From Cellulosimicrobium composti (GTDB taxonomy: Bacteria > Actinomycetota > Actinomycetes > Actinomycetales > Cellulomonadaceae): a stretch of 64,000 bases of DNA. Positions 53,269 to 62,124 of this stretch are shown piece after piece (the stretch's first letter is position 1; each line of letters opens with the position of its first letter). Location of the stretch: the NCBI RefSeq assembly GCF_009711085.1, contig NZ_WMKA01000002.1, positions 50,276 through 114,275 of the forward strand. Reading direction: 5' to 3'. A program made the translations under genes and the position numbers. The notes beneath the pieces are model-generated. The model was not told the origin of the DNA and did no database searches. It saw only the letters and a list, made by a program, of their open reading frames with translations.

Positions 53269-53281
53269 CAGGACCCCCAGG

Positions 53282-53347
53282 GCGCCGAACACGACATGGC
53301 GGTCGTTATCAGCGTGAAAGCGACCGCCATGTCGTGTTCGACGGCGG
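53282..53347. repeat. intergenic palindrome E
   Basis: CGCCGAACACGACATGGCGG then TCG pairs with CGACCGCC then ATGTCGTGTTCG. The inner 20 pairs are perfect, followed by a C-A mismatch and further pairs. The loop is 15 bases. It starts 14 bases after the protease stop, between convergent genes. Confidence 0.85.
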
Positions 53348-53411
53348 GAGAGGTCGTGCTCGACGGGCGCCCGGGCGCGTCGGGGTCGGGCGGGCGGCCC
53401 GACGGCGGGCG

Positions 53412-54734
53412 TCAGCCCGCGAGCGTGACCTCGCCCGCGGCGGCCTTGGCGGCGATGTCGCTGCGGTGGTGCGAGCCGGGGAGCACGATGCGGTCGACCG
53501 CGGCGTAGGCCCGGCGGCGCGCCTCGGCGAGGTCGGCGCCGCGCGCCACGACCGACAGCACGCGACCGCCCGCGGCGACGAGGCCGCCGTCGTCCGTGCG
53601 CGCGGTGCCCGCGTGGAGCACGTGCACGCCCTCGACCTCCTCTGCCGCGTCGATGCCCGTGATCGGGTCGCCGGACCGGACGGCGCCCGGGTAGCCGTGC
53701 GCGGCCACGACGACGGTGACCGACGCGTCGTCGTGCCAGCGGAGCGACCCGAGCTCGGCGAGGCGGCCCTGCGCCGCCGCGAGCATGACGGCGGACAGCG
53801 GCGTCGCGAGGCGCGTGAGCACCGACTGCGTCTCGGGGTCCCCGAACCGCGCGTTGAACTCGACGACGCGCGTGCCGCGGCTCGTCAGCGCGAGCCCGAC
53901 GTACAGCACGCCGACGAACGGGGTGCCGCGGCGCGCCATCTCGTCGATCGTCGGCTGCGCGACGCGCGTCACGACCTCGTCGACGAGGCCCTCGGGCGCC
54001 CACGGCAGCGGGGAGTAGGCGCCCATGCCGCCCGTGTTCGGGCCGGCGTCGGCGTCGAACGCGCGCTTGAAGTCCTGCGCGGGCGCGAGCGGGACGACGG
54101 TCGCGCCGTCGCTCACGCAGAAGAGCGAGACCTCGGGCCCGTCGAGGTACTCCTCGACGACGACGCGCGGGTCCTCGGGCGTGCCGTCCACCGCGCGGCG
54201 CGGCGTCGCGAAGCACGCCGCGGCGTGGTCGAGCGCGGCCTGGCGGTCCTCGGTGACGACGACGCCCTTGCCCGCGGCGAGGCCGTCGTCCTTGATGACG
54301 TAGGGGGCGCCGAACGCGTCGACCGCCGCAGCGACCTGGTCGACGTCGGTGCACACGTGCGCGAGCGCCGTCGGCACGGACGCGGCCGCCATGACGTCCT
54401 TCGCGAACGCCTTCGAGCCCTCGAGGCGCGCCGCCTCGGCGCTCGGGCCGAACACGGGGATCCCGGCCTCGCGGACGGCGTCGCCCACGCCCGCGACGAG
54501 CGGGGCCTCCGGGCCGACGACCACGAGGTCGACGCCGAGGCCGGTCGCGAGGGCCGCGACCGCGGCGCCGTCGTTCTGGTCGACCGCGTGGAGCGTCGCG
54601 AGCTCCCCGATCCCGGGGTTGCCCGGCGCGGCGTGCAGCTCGTGCGGCTCCGCGCCGGTGCGGTCGGCCTCGTGCGCGAGGGCGTGGACGATGGCGTGCT
54701 CGCGGGCACCGGTCCCGACGACGAGGATCTTCAC
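53412..54734 (-). CDS. purD: phosphoribosylamine-glycine ligase
   Basis: A 440-residue GAR synthetase (ATP-grasp). It has ILVVGTGAREHAIVHAL at the N-terminus, VVGPEAPLVAGVGD, FGPSAEAARLEGSKAF, VIKDDGLAAGKGVVV and VEFNARFGDPETQ near 290. The GTG at 54734 is eight bases downstream of a GGTAGACT element, which indicates a leaderless mRNA. It follows palindrome E on the opposite strand. Confidence 0.97.
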   Translation of the reverse strand: MKILVVGTGAREHAIVHALAHEADRTGAEPHELHAAPGNPGIGELATLHAVDQNDGAAVAALATGLGVDLVVVGPEAPLVAGVGDAVREAGIPVFGPSAEAARLEGSKAFAKDVMAAASVPTALAHVCTDVDQVAAAVDAFGAPYVIKDDGLAAGKGVVVTEDRQAALDHAAACFATPRRAVDGTPEDPRVVVEEYLDGPEVSLFCVSDGATVVPLAPAQDFKRAFDADAGPNTGGMGAYSPLPWAPEGLVDEVVTRVAQPTIDEMARRGTPFVGVLYVGLALTSRGTRVVEFNARFGDPETQSVLTRLATPLSAVMLAAAQGRLAELGSLRWHDDASVTVVVAAHGYPGAVRSGDPITGIDAAEEVEGVHVLHAGTARTDDGGLVAAGGRVLSVVARGADLAEARRRAYAAVDRIVLPGSHHRSDIAAKAAAGEVTLAG

Positions 54735-54742
54735 GGGCGTCG

Positions 54743-54750
54743 AGTCTACC
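54743..54750 (-). promoter_or_regulatory. purD -10 element (GGTAGACT), leaderless
   Basis: GGTAGACT ends eight bases before the GTG start codon. Confidence 0.6.
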
Positions 54751-54816
54751 GACGCGCCCCTCTCCCCCGGTCGGCGTCTCACAGCTCCCGGTGCCCGGCC
54801 CGGGCCGGACGCGACG

Positions 54817-54848
54817 GCGCCCCACCGGTCCGGGGACCGGTGGGGCGC
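54817..54848. terminator. terminator after purA
   Basis: GCGCCCCACCGGTC and its complement form a perfect 14-base stem with a CGGG loop, 23 bases after the purA stop. Confidence 0.85.
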
Positions 54849-54871
54849 GGACGTGGCGCGACGGGATGGCC

Positions 54872-56158
54872 TCAGTGGATGAGGTCGTGCCGCGGGATGA
54901 TCGCGTCGCGGCTCGGGCCCACCCCGATGGCCGACATCCGCGTGCCCGACATCTCCTCCAGCGCGTGCACGTAGCGCTGCGCGTTGACGGGCAGGTCCTC
55001 GAACGTGCGCGCGCCGGAGATGTCCTCCGCCCAGCCGTCGAGCTCCTCGTAGATCGGCTTCGCGTGGTGGAACGCCGTCTGGTCGAGCGGCATCTCGTCG
55101 TAGCGGACGCCGTCGACGTCGTACGCGACGCAGACCGGGATCTTCTCGAAGCCCGTGAGGATGTCGAGCTTGGTGAGCACCATGTCCGTGATGCCGTTGA
55201 CGCGGGTCGCGTAGCGCGCGATGACGGAGTCGTACCAGCCGCAGCGACGCGCACGGCCGGTCGTCACGCCGTACTCGCCGCCCTGCTTGAGCAGGTACTC
55301 GCCGTTCGCGTCGAACAGCTCGGTCGGGAACGGGCCCTCGCCCACGCGCGTCGTGTACGCCTTGATGACGCCGATGACGGACGTGACACGCGTCGGCCCG
55401 ACGCCGGAGCCCGTGAGCGCGCCGCCCGCCGTCGCGTTGGACGACGTGACGAACGGGTAGGTGCCGTGGTCGACGTCGAGCATCGTCGCCTGGCCGCCCT
55501 CGAACAGGACGTTCTTGCCCGCGTCGAGGGCCTTGTTCAGCTCGAGCGCCGTGTCCGCGACCATCGGCTTGAGCCGGTCCGCGTACTGAAGGAGCTCGGA
55601 CACGGTCTCGTCGACCGTGATCGCGCGGCGGTTGTACACCTTCACCAGCAGGTGGTTCTTCTGGTCGAGCGCACCCTCGATCTTCTCCGCGAGGATCTTC
55701 TCGTCGAACAGGTCCCAGATGCGGATGCCGACGCGGTTGATCTTGTCCGCGTACGCCGGCCCGATCCCGCGGCCGGTGGTGCCGATGCGGCGCTTGCCGA
55801 GGAACCGCTCGCTCACCTTGTCGATCGTGCGGTGGTAGCCGGCGATGACGTGCGCCGACCCCGACACGAGGAGGCGCGAGACGTCCACGCCGCGCGAGAT
55901 CAGGTCGTCGAGCTCCTGGAACAGCACCTCGATGTCCACGACGACGCCGTTCGCGATGACCGGCGTGACGCCCGGCGACAGGATGCCCGACGGCAGCAGG
56001 TGGAGCGCGTACTTCTCGTCGCCGATGACGACCGTGTGGCCGGCGTTGTTGCCGCCGTTGAACTTGACCACGTAGTCGACCCGGGAGCCGAGGAGGTCGG
56101 TCGCCTTGCCCTTGCCCTCATCGCCCCACTGGGCACCGACGAGCACCACGCCTGGCAT
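54872..56158 (-). CDS. purA: adenylosuccinate synthase
   Basis: A 428-residue enzyme joining aspartate to IMP with [20 protein letters not shown] is the N-terminal P-loop, [11 protein letters not shown] follows, [14 protein letters not shown] is near 130 and [22 protein letters not shown] near 270. The ATG has GGGGA upstream. A leader of about 150 bases precedes it, with a TAAACT -10 at its far end. It is on the same strand as purD but separated by a strong hairpin. Confidence 0.97.
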   Translation of the reverse strand: MPGVVLVGAQWGDEGKGKATDLLGSRVDYVVKFNGGNNAGHTVVIGDEKYALHLLPSGILSPGVTPVIANGVVVDIEVLFQELDDLISRGVDVSRLLVSGSAHVIAGYHRTIDKVSERFLGKRRIGTTGRGIGPAYADKINRVGIRIWDLFDEKILAEKIEGALDQKNHLLVKVYNRRAITVDETVSELLQYADRLKPMVADTALELNKALDAGKNVLFEGGQATMLDVDHGTYPFVTSSNATAGGALTGSGVGPTRVTSVIGVIKAYTTRVGEGPFPTELFDANGEYLLKQGGEYGVTTGRARRCGWYDSVIARYATRVNGITDMVLTKLDILTGFEKIPVCVAYDVDGVRYDEMPLDQTAFHHAKPIYEELDGWAEDISGARTFEDLPVNAQRYVHALEEMSGTRMSAIGVGPSRDAIIPRHDLIH

Positions 56159-56311
56159 GGAATCCCCACTTTCGCACTGCCTGTTCCTCGGGCCGGTCAT
56201 GGTCGTGGGCGCACCGGTGTCCGGAGCGGAGCGGGCAGGTCGTGCCCGACGGCGCTGGGCCCGCGGGCCCGAGGCGTCACCCGGGCGGCAGTCACCCGGG
56301 GACCGGCGCCG

Positions 56312-56319
56312 AGTTTACC
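56312..56319 (-). promoter_or_regulatory. purA -10 element (GGTAAACT)
   Basis: GGTAAACT differs by one base from the element of purL, purS and purD. It is about 150 bases before the purA ATG. Confidence 0.5.
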
Positions 56320-56427
56320 GGCCATTGACCTTCGGGGCGTCCGGGGTCCACGGCGCGCCCGCGTCCGTCCCACGACCGGTCCCGGCGCGCCGGTGCCGCG
56401 CGACCCGGGGGCGGGCAGAATGGCCCC

Positions 56428-56862
56428 ATGAGCGACACGCACGCGAACCTCCTCGACGGCCCCGCCCCCGTCCGGCTCCCGGACGACTTCGCGCACGTGC
56501 GCGACGCGATCGCCGCCGACGGCGACCCGTACGAGATCGCCGCCCGCACGCCCGCGAGCCCGCTCGCGTGGGCGCACCTCGCGGAGGACTACCTGCACGA
56601 GAACGGCTCGCGCGGCGCCGTGACGGCGTACGCGTTCGCGCGCACCGGCTACCACCGCGGCCTGGACGCGCTGCGCCGCGCCGGCTGGCGCGGGCAGGGC
56701 CCGATCCCGGCCGACCACGTGCCCAACCAGGGCTTCCTGCGTGCGCTGCTCGCCCTCGCGGAGTGCGCCGCCTACCTCGGGGAGGTCGAGGAGGCCGAGC
56801 GTTGCGAGCAGTTCCTACGCGACTCCGGGACGTCGGCCGACGAGGTCCGAGCGCTGCGGTGA
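56428..56862 (+). CDS. DUF3151 family protein
   Basis: A 144-residue helical protein with LAWAHLAEDYLHENGSRGAVTAYAFARTGYHRGLD, the signature of actinobacterial DUF3151, and a C-terminal TPR-like hairpin (LALAECAAYLGEVEEAERCEQFLRD). Function unknown. CAGAAT lies eight bases before the ATG (leaderless). In many actinobacteria the family lies near purine or aldolase genes. Confidence 0.85.
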   Translation: MSDTHANLLDGPAPVRLPDDFAHVRDAIAADGDPYEIAARTPASPLAWAHLAEDYLHENGSRGAVTAYAFARTGYHRGLDALRRAGWRGQGPIPADHVPNQGFLRALLALAECAAYLGEVEEAERCEQFLRDSGTSADEVRALR

Positions 56863-56959
56863 CCGGCGTCGCGGCGGTCTGCGGGCCGTCCCGCGCGCCC
56901 CGGCGGCGAGCGACGGCGACCGCATGCAGGGGTCTGCGGCGACGTCTAGAGTCGACAGC

Positions 56960-57322
56960 ATGATCGAGATCGCCACGTCCCCCGCGACGACGACCCTCGT
57001 CATCGCCGGAGACCTCGATCTCGCCGAGCGTGACCAGTTCCCGGAGATCGCCGCGCGGGTGGTCGGTCTGCGTCGTCAGCTCCTCGTGATCGACATGTGC
57101 CGCGTGACGTTCATGGACTCCACGGGGGCCGCGTTCCTCATCTCGCTCGCCGACTCGGGCCGCAAGCGCGGCGGAGCGACGGTGCTGCGCGGCTGCGACG
57201 ACCGCGACCTGTTCGTCCTCGAGGTGTGCGGCGCGCTCGAGCTCTTCCGCATCGACGCCGACCACCGCTGCGAGCCCGCGACGCCGCCGTCGGGCTTCGC
57301 CAAGGTCGAGCCGCCCGCCTGA
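56960..57322 (+). CDS. STAS-domain anti-sigma factor antagonist
   Basis: A 120-residue STAS protein. VTFMDSTGAAFLISL near residue 50 holds the phosphorylatable Ser of the SpoIIAA type. TAGAGT lies just upstream of the ATG (leaderless). It is convergent with, and six bases from, the multi-domain phosphatase/kinase, its probable partner in sigma-factor partner switching. Confidence 0.88.
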   Translation: MIEIATSPATTTLVIAGDLDLAERDQFPEIAARVVGLRRQLLVIDMCRVTFMDSTGAAFLISLADSGRKRGGATVLRGCDDRDLFVLEVCGALELFRIDADHRCEPATPPSGFAKVEPPA

Positions 57323-57328
57323 CCCCGG

Positions 57329-59551
57329 CTACCGGCTCGTCGGGCGCAGCGTCGCCCACACGAGCTTGCCCGTCGTCGTGGGGCGCCAGCCCCAGTCGGC
57401 CAGCCGCTCGACGATCTGCATGCCGAACCCGCCCATGCGGTTCGGGTGCCCGTCCGTGGGCACCGGCGGGGCCGGGTTCGAGTCCTCGACCTCGACGCGG
57501 ATGCCGTCGCCGGTGTCGAAGAGGCGCAGCGCGAGGTGCCCCCACCCGTGCAGCACGCCGTTCGCCACGAGCTCGGACACGACGAGCTCCGCGTTCGCGC
57601 TGTCGCGCACGCCCCACGCCTGGCACGTGCGCACGACGGCGTGCCGCGCGCGCCCGATCGACGCGGGCTCGCTCGGCAGGAGCCACCGGCGGCTGCGCGG
57701 GCTGAGCACCACGGCCGTCGCGTCGCGCTGCGGGTCGGGGATGCGCACGACGACGAGCGCGACGTCGTCCTCGGGCGCGTCGGCCAGGCGGGACAGCAGC
57801 TCCTCGCCCACGCCCGCGGCGTCGACCGCGGTGACCGCCTCGGACGCCGCGACGAGCGACTCCAGACCGACACGCAGGGCGCGGTCGCGGCGCTCGATGA
57901 GGCCGTCGGTGTAGAACACGAGCGTGTCGCCCGGCGCCAGCGAGACCGTCCCCGTCGAGCGGCTGCGGCCGCCGAAGCCGACGAGCGCCCCGCCGGCGTC
58001 GTCGAGCTGCGTGACCGTGCCGCCGCGCAGGAGGAGCGGCGGCAGGTGGCCCGCGCGCGAGTACTCGATGCGCCACGCGTCGCCGGGCCGTTCGGCGTCC
58101 GGCTGCGTGAGCGCCGCGTAGACGAGGCTCGCGGAGCGCGGGATGCGCATGCCCTGCACGAGCTGGTCGACGCGCTCGAGCACGGGCCCGGGCGTCGTCA
58201 GCTCGTACGCGTACGACCGCACGACCGACCGCAGCTGGCCCATCGCGGCCGCGGCTTCGACGTCGTGGCCCACGACGTCGCCGATGACGAGCCCGACGAC
58301 GTCCGGCGCGATCTGCAGGACGTCGTACCAGTCGCCGCCCACCTGCGCGTGCTCCGAGTTCGGCGCGTAGTAGGTCCACACGTCGAGGCCCGTGACGTCG
58401 GCCTGCTCGGGGAGCATCGCGCGCTGCAGCGTCTCGGCGAGCCGGTGCTCGCGCGCGTAGAGCCGCACGTTGTCGATCGCGGTGCCCGCGCGGCGCGCGA
58501 TGACCTGCAGGAGCGTGTGCACGCCCTCGCGCGCCTCCGCGTCGGTGCCGAGCCCCGACGGCGGCGCGTCGGGGGCGTCGCCCGTGACGAGCAGGCCGAG
58601 GATGCGCCGGCGGCCCGGCACGGCCGAGACCGTCACGACGCCGGGACGCTGCGGCAGCCCCGAGAGCCGGTGGTGCAGGTCGCGCTGGAGCCACCCCGAG
58701 GCGGACCACTGCGGGTACGTCGCGGACAGGTCGAGCGTCACGGGTCCCTCGATGCGCCCGTCGAGCACGTCCTGGACGCGGTCAGGCACGTCGACGAGGC
58801 GCACGCGCGGCACCGAGCCGGTGACGGCGGCCGAGTCGCCGAGCGCGTCCGTCGTCGGCATGCCGGGCACCGCGGGGAGCACGCCGGGCGTGTACCGGCC
58901 GTGGCGCTGACCGCGCCCGCTCGGCGGGGCGGCGGTGTCGACGCCCTCGGCGAACCGGAGGCCGTCGTCGTTGAGGTAGAAGCCCGCCCAGTCGACGACG
59001 TAGCCCGCGAGGAGCTGCGTGATGTCGCGCAGCGCGTACGGCTGGTCGAGGTCGGCGAGGAGGTCGGAGCTGCGCGACACGACGTCGAGCACAGCGCGCT
59101 CGCGCCGTTCGAGCGCGAGCGACGCGACCTGGGCAGCGTAGCGCTCGAGATGCTCCGAGACGTCGACCTGCACCCCGACCCAGTGCGTGACCGCGCCGTC
59201 GGGGCCCCGCAGCGGCGCGAGCGACAGCTGCGTCCACACCGGTGCGCCGTCGCGGCGCAGGGCGCGGACCGTGTGGGTGATCTCGCGCTCCTCGACGATC
59301 GCGGCGCGCAGCGCCTGCGCCTCGGCGGGTTCGGTGAGCAGCGACTCGAGCACGTGGGGGCTGCGGCCCACGACGTCGGCAGCGGCGAACCCGGTCTGCC
59401 GCTCGAACGCGGCGTTGACCCAGACGATCGGCATCTCCTGGGAGCGGGGACCCGTGACGAACATCGCGACGCCGGCGCCCTCCATGGCACGCGTGCACAG
59501 CTCCTGGACGTGCGCAGGCAGGTCCGTGCCGAGCCCCGGCGAGCTGCCCAT
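57329..59551 (-). CDS. PAS-GAF-PP2C phosphatase fused to anti-sigma-type HATPase kinase
   Basis: A 740-residue signalling protein. A PAS domain (about 20-135: VWVNAAFERQTGFAAADVVG) is followed by a GAF-like sensor (about 150-370) and a SpoIIE/PP2C phosphatase (about 385-600; GGDWYDVLQI, GDVVGHDVEAAAAMGQLR, VFYTDGLIERRD). A C-terminal GHKL kinase domain (about 610-735) has ELVVSELVANGVLHGWG as N-box and VEDSNPAPP. The fusion could both phosphorylate and dephosphorylate STAS partners. GGAGGTG precedes the ATG. STAS genes flank it on both sides. Confidence 0.92.
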   Translation of the reverse strand: MGSSPGLGTDLPAHVQELCTRAMEGAGVAMFVTGPRSQEMPIVWVNAAFERQTGFAAADVVGRSPHVLESLLTEPAEAQALRAAIVEEREITHTVRALRRDGAPVWTQLSLAPLRGPDGAVTHWVGVQVDVSEHLERYAAQVASLALERRERAVLDVVSRSSDLLADLDQPYALRDITQLLAGYVVDWAGFYLNDDGLRFAEGVDTAAPPSGRGQRHGRYTPGVLPAVPGMPTTDALGDSAAVTGSVPRVRLVDVPDRVQDVLDGRIEGPVTLDLSATYPQWSASGWLQRDLHHRLSGLPQRPGVVTVSAVPGRRRILGLLVTGDAPDAPPSGLGTDAEAREGVHTLLQVIARRAGTAIDNVRLYAREHRLAETLQRAMLPEQADVTGLDVWTYYAPNSEHAQVGGDWYDVLQIAPDVVGLVIGDVVGHDVEAAAAMGQLRSVVRSYAYELTTPGPVLERVDQLVQGMRIPRSASLVYAALTQPDAERPGDAWRIEYSRAGHLPPLLLRGGTVTQLDDAGGALVGFGGRSRSTGTVSLAPGDTLVFYTDGLIERRDRALRVGLESLVAASEAVTAVDAAGVGEELLSRLADAPEDDVALVVVRIPDPQRDATAVVLSPRSRRWLLPSEPASIGRARHAVVRTCQAWGVRDSANAELVVSELVANGVLHGWGHLALRLFDTGDGIRVEVEDSNPAPPVPTDGHPNRMGGFGMQIVERLADWGWRPTTTGKLVWATLRPTSR

Positions 59552-59690
59552 CGTCACCTCCGGCGGTCCGAGCGGTGGTCGTCTGGATACGGACGCCACG
59601 GTCGCGTTACTGTCCCGACTGGACATTCAACCGTAGATTGGTGCTTCCCGAGACCGGAACCGGTCGGGATCACGCAGGAGAGGAGCGCCG

Positions 59691-60116
59691 GTGCGCGAAG
59701 GTACACCCTCGGCCGCCGACCGTCCGGTCGGCGTCGCCGGCGACCCCGCCGGGGCGGGCGACCCCGCGAGCGTGCACGTCATCGTCGGGACGACGCGCGC
59801 GCGCATCGTCCTGTCGGGCGAGATCGACGCCGACCTCGGCGCCGACCTGCAGGAGGCGACCGCCGCGGCGGAGGACTCCGGCCTGCCCGTCGAGATCGAC
59901 GCGCACCACGTGACGTTCATGGACTCCTCGGGCGTCGCGTTCCTCGCGCGCCTCGCGTCGCGCGGCCCGCACCGCGTGCGCGTGCTGCGCGCGCCGCCGA
60001 CCGTACGGTTCCTCCTCGAGGTCACGCGGATCGGCGAGCTGCTCGACATCGTCGACGTCGACCCCGGGTTCGACCTCGACGAGACGCCCGGCAACGGGTC
60101 GGGCACGTCCGACTGA
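59691..60116 (+). CDS. STAS-domain anti-sigma factor antagonist
   Basis: A 141-residue STAS protein with a low-complexity N-terminus and VTFMDSSGVAFLARL near residue 75, the Ser-phosphorylation motif. It differs from the first STAS protein in flanks. GTG start with GGAGAGGAG. It is divergent from the phosphatase/kinase; the 139-base gap holds both promoters, with an A+T-richer patch near 59600-59645. Confidence 0.87.
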   Translation: MREGTPSAADRPVGVAGDPAGAGDPASVHVIVGTTRARIVLSGEIDADLGADLQEATAAAEDSGLPVEIDAHHVTFMDSSGVAFLARLASRGPHRVRVLRAPPTVRFLLEVTRIGELLDIVDVDPGFDLDETPGNGSGTSD

Positions 60117-60186
60117 CGCCGCGCCCGGTGCGACCCCGGTCCGCGGTCCGCGACCGCCAGGGGCCCGGCGCGCTCGGGCCACGGCA

Positions 60187-60228
60187 CGACGAAGGCCCCC
60201 GGTCCGCACGGACCGGGGGCCTTCGTGC
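60187..60228. terminator. terminator after fba
   Basis: ACGAAGGCCCCCGGTCC pairs perfectly with its complement around GCAC, followed by further pairing. It lies between the convergent STAS and aldolase genes and is the strongest hairpin in the window. Confidence 0.9.
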
Positions 60229-60275
60229 GTCGCGAGGCCGAGGCGGCCGGCCGGCCGCCTCGGCGTGCGCGGACG

Positions 60276-61298
60276 TCAGCGGATCTTGTTGCCCGCCGAG
60301 CGCAGCTGCTGCGACGCCTCGACGATGCGCGCGGCCATGCCGGCCTCGGCCAGCTTGCCCCAGGCGCGCGGGTCGTACGCCTTCTTGTTGCCGACCTCGC
60401 CGTCGATCTTCAGGACGCCGTCGTAGTTCGAGAACATGTGGCCCACGACGGGACGCGTGAACGCGTACTGCGTGTCCGTGTCGATGTTCATCTTGATGAC
60501 GCCGTAGTCGACCGCGGCCGAGATCTCCTCGGCCGTGGAGCCGGAGCCGCCGTGGAAGACGAGGTCGAACGGGTTCGCCTTGCCGACCTTCGCGCCGACC
60601 GCGTCCTGGATCTCCTTGAGGATCTCCGGGCGGAGCTTGACCGCGCCCGGCTTGTACACGCCGTGCACGTTGCCGAACGTGAGGGCCGTGAGGTAGCGGC
60701 CCTTCTCGCCGGTGCCGAGGGCCTCGACCGTCGCGAGACCGTCCTCGACCGTCGTGTAGAGCTTCTCGTTGATCTCCGCCTCGTGGCCGTCCTCCTCGCC
60801 ACCGACGACACCGACCTCGATCTCGAGGATCGTGCGCGCGGCCTGCGAGAGCTCGAGGAGCTCCGCGGCGATGGTGAGGTTCTCGTCCAGCGGGACGTCC
60901 GAGCCGTCGTACATGTGCGACTGGAACGTCGGCAGGCCGCCGTTCTTCACCTGCTCCGCCTCGATGGCGAGCAGCGGGCGGACCCAGGAGTCGAGGTTCT
61001 TCTTGACGCAGTGGTCGGTGTGGATCGCGATCTGCACCGGGTAGTTCTTCGCGACCTCGCGCGCGTACGCCGCGAGCGCGAGCGAACCGGCGATGCGGTC
61101 CTTGACCGTCGAACCCGAGCCGTACTCGGCGCCGCCCACGGAGACCTGGATGATGCCGTCGGACTCGGCCTCGGCAAAGCCCTGGAGCGCGGCGGTGATG
61201 GTCTGCGACGAGGTGATGTTGACGGCCGGGTAGGCGAACGAGCCTGCCTTCGCCCGGTCGATCATCTCGGCGTAGACCTCGGGGGTTGCGATGGGCAT
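60276..61298 (-). CDS. fba: fructose-bisphosphate aldolase, class II
   Basis: A 340-residue zinc aldolase of glycolysis and gluconeogenesis. Zinc ligands are in IAIHTDHC (about 91-98), GVVGGEEDGHE and TFGNVHGVYKPG, and FHGGSGS near 245 binds phosphate. Start ATG with GGAGCTCC upstream. Single gene between a strong terminator and the methyltransferase gene. Confidence 0.97.
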   Translation of the reverse strand: MPIATPEVYAEMIDRAKAGSFAYPAVNITSSQTITAALQGFAEAESDGIIQVSVGGAEYGSGSTVKDRIAGSLALAAYAREVAKNYPVQIAIHTDHCVKKNLDSWVRPLLAIEAEQVKNGGLPTFQSHMYDGSDVPLDENLTIAAELLELSQAARTILEIEVGVVGGEEDGHEAEINEKLYTTVEDGLATVEALGTGEKGRYLTALTFGNVHGVYKPGAVKLRPEILKEIQDAVGAKVGKANPFDLVFHGGSGSTAEEISAAVDYGVIKMNIDTDTQYAFTRPVVGHMFSNYDGVLKIDGEVGNKKAYDPRAWGKLAEAGMAARIVEASQQLRSAGNKIR

Positions 61299-61408
61299 GC
61301 GGAGCTCCTGTGGAGTCGTGCGGGGTGGACTGTCGGGTCAAAGTCTGGCACGGATGACAGCGCGGGCGTCAGGGCCGTTCGACCTGTGGTCGCCGGACGA
61401 CCACGGGC

Positions 61409-62122
61409 TCACCCCGAGGCCGGTCCCGGCCCCAGGTGCCGGGCCGCCCAGGCGTGCAGGGCGATCGCCCCCGCGGCGCCGGCGTTGATCGAGCGCGTCG
61501 AGCCGTGCTGCGTGATGTGCAGGACGTCGCGGCACGCGGCGAGCGCGTCCGGGGTCAGCCCGGACGACTCCTGCCCGAGCAGCAGCACGCACGACGCGGG
61601 CAGCGCGTACCCCTCGATGGGCACCGAGCCGGGCACGTTGTCGACCCCGAGCAGCGGCAGCCCCTCCCTCTCGGCCCACGCGGCGAGGTCCGCGACGGAC
61701 GCGTGGTGGTGCACGTGCAGGTACCGGTCGGTGACCATCGCCCCGCGACGGTTCCACCGACGGCGCCCCACGACGTGCACGCCCGCGGCGTTGAACGCGT
61801 TCGCGGTGCGGACGACGGAGCCGATGTTGAGGTCGTGCGCCCAGTTCTCGATCGCGACGTGCAGCGAGCGCGCGGGGTCGCGGCGCGCGTCGAGGTCCGC
61901 CACGACGGCCTCGACGGTCCAGTAGCGGTACGCGTCGACGACGTTGCGCCGGTCGCCGTGCGCGAGCAGCTCGGGGTCGTACCGCGGGTCGAGCCGGGTC
62001 GCCCCGGGCGGGCCCTGCGGGTCGGGCACGCGCGGCCACGCCTCGGGGCCCCCGGGCCACGGCCCGACCCCGACCTCGCGCTCCTCGGCCCGCTCGCCGT
62101 CGGGGTCGACGGGGCGTCCCAC
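61409..62122 (-). CDS. TrmH/SpoU family RNA 2'-O-methyltransferase
   Basis: A 237-residue SPOUT methyltransferase. LHVAIENWAHDLNIGSVVRTANAFNA (motif 1 with the Asn and Arg), CVLLLGQESSGLT near 190 (motif 2) and ITQHGSTRSINAGAAGAIALHAW (motif 3) form the SAM knot. The target RNA is unknown. The GTG start lies two bases after the DUF368 stop, so the genes are coupled. Confidence 0.9.
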   Translation of the reverse strand: MGRPVDPDGERAEEREVGVGPWPGGPEAWPRVPDPQGPPGATRLDPRYDPELLAHGDRRNVVDAYRYWTVEAVVADLDARRDPARSLHVAIENWAHDLNIGSVVRTANAFNAAGVHVVGRRRWNRRGAMVTDRYLHVHHHASVADLAAWAEREGLPLLGVDNVPGSVPIEGYALPASCVLLLGQESSGLTPDALAACRDVLHITQHGSTRSINAGAAGAIALHAWAARHLGPGPASG

Positions 62123-62124
62123 GG

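Noticed and set aside
19124..53347. The five palindromes as SOS boxes, because several contain GAACAC and GTGTTC
   Set aside because: In the palindromes these halves are tens of bases apart as stem ends; an SOS box needs them only four bases apart, as at 49867-49882.
19124..53347. The palindromes as insertion-sequence or MITE remnants
   Set aside because: I see no target-site duplications and no transposase; position after stop codons fits terminators better. Not fully excluded.
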